In this document: in pieces, positions 7,051 to 7,155 of the stretch | Layout: every line of letters starts with the position of its first letter | Numbering within the stretch: position 1 is the first letter of the stretch | Source: Pseudolabrys sp. | GTDB lineage: Bacteria > Pseudomonadota > Alphaproteobacteria > Rhizobiales > Xanthobacteraceae | Assembly: GCA_019246455.1 (NCBI GenBank) | Contig: JAFAQJ010000455.1 | Span: forward strand, 1-7,155 | DNA length: 7,155 nucleotides | Direction: 5' to 3' | Program-made: the position numbers and the translations under genes | Notes under the pieces: generated by a model | Seen by the model: only the letters and a program-made list of their open reading frames with translations | Told to the model about the DNA's origin: nothing | Database searches by the model: none

Positions 7051-7155
7051 ATGACTCGCCAGGATGCCAACGCCGCTTTCGCCCACACTTCATTCCTGTA
7101 TGGCGGCAACGCCGATTACGTCGAAGATCTTCATTCCCGGTACGAGCAGAATCCC
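7051..7155 (+). CDS. sucA: 2-oxoglutarate dehydrogenase E1 component, N-terminal end (3' truncated)
   Basis: The last 105 bases encode 35 residues: Met-Thr-Arg-Gln-Asp-Ala-Asn-Ala-Ala-Phe-Ala at the start, then Ser-Phe-Leu-Tyr-Gly-Gly-Asn-Ala-Asp-Tyr-Val, and Leu-His-Ser-Arg-Tyr-Glu. This is the typical N-terminal segment of alphaproteobacterial SucA/OdhA, which docks the E1 enzyme to the dihydrolipoyl succinyltransferase core. E1 is the thiamine-diphosphate enzyme that decarboxylates 2-oxoglutarate and feeds succinyl groups to the complex. The position after sucCD supports the call. ACGGA at 7039-7043 is a modest Shine-Dalgarno 7 nt before the ATG. The thiamine-binding and catalytic parts lie beyond the window. 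Confidence 0.9.
   Translation, partial: MTRQDANAAFAHTSFLYGGNADYVEDLHSRYEQNP

Noticed and set aside
7043..7054. Three-codon ORF (ATG TCC CAA TGA) whose stop overlaps the sucA ATG as ATGA.
   Set aside because: It could act as a coupling mini-ORF, but at this length it is easily chance, and the same modest Shine-Dalgarno fits sucA directly.

Overview
The window is a stretch of high-GC chromosome that looks like an alphaproteobacterium of the order Hyphomicrobiales (Rhizobiales). The basis is gene order and protein character: mdh, sucC, sucD and the start of sucA (2-oxoglutarate dehydrogenase E1) lie in a row behind an AFG1/ZapE-type ATPase gene, a layout familiar from Bradyrhizobium-like genomes, and the proteins read like that group. 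I could not run a search, so genus and family are not claimed. I see no mobile element, phage gene, CRISPR array, rRNA or tRNA. This is core metabolic chromosome rather than an accessory island.

Layout. Positions 1-139 hold the 3' end of a GDSL-type arylesterase/lipase gene. It is followed by thpR (183-731), an RNA 2',3'-cyclic phosphodiesterase of the 2H family. A GNAT acetyltransferase gene (728-1294) runs in the opposite direction, and its stop codon overlaps the thpR stop. A 245-bp A/T-richer intergenic region with inverted repeats separates it from the divergent zapE (1540-2697). A short gap with a good hairpin leads to a DUF1003 membrane-protein gene (2776-3594). A 194-bp gap carries an extended -10 promoter and a potentially structured 5' leader. 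Then come mdh (3789-4751), sucC (4774-5943) and sucD (5943-6827), packed with a 22-bp gap and a 1-bp TGATG overlap. The last 223-bp gap holds an intrinsic-terminator-like hairpin inside a tiny ORF with a strong Shine-Dalgarno, a second AT-rich inverted repeat, a possible promoter, a GC-rich hairpin, and then the sucA start (7051 onward, cut by the window end).

How the genes work together. Mdh, SucCD and SucA are consecutive or near-consecutive TCA-cycle enzymes. SucA starts the conversion of 2-oxoglutarate to succinyl-CoA, SucCD converts succinyl-CoA to succinate with nucleotide triphosphate formation, and Mdh oxidises malate to oxaloacetate. mdh-sucC-sucD look like one transcription unit. 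sucA seems to be set apart by a terminator/attenuator and possibly its own promoter. The other genes have no visible metabolic link to this cluster.

What deserves a second look is mostly regulatory. First is the sucD-sucA junction, where a translated mini-ORF would run through a terminator hairpin. Second is the mdh leader, whose two ends are complementary. The DUF1003 protein is the only gene of unknown function; it has an N-terminal Cys-x2-Cys plus a third cysteine ahead of two membrane helices. I did not find a convincing new multi-gene system.
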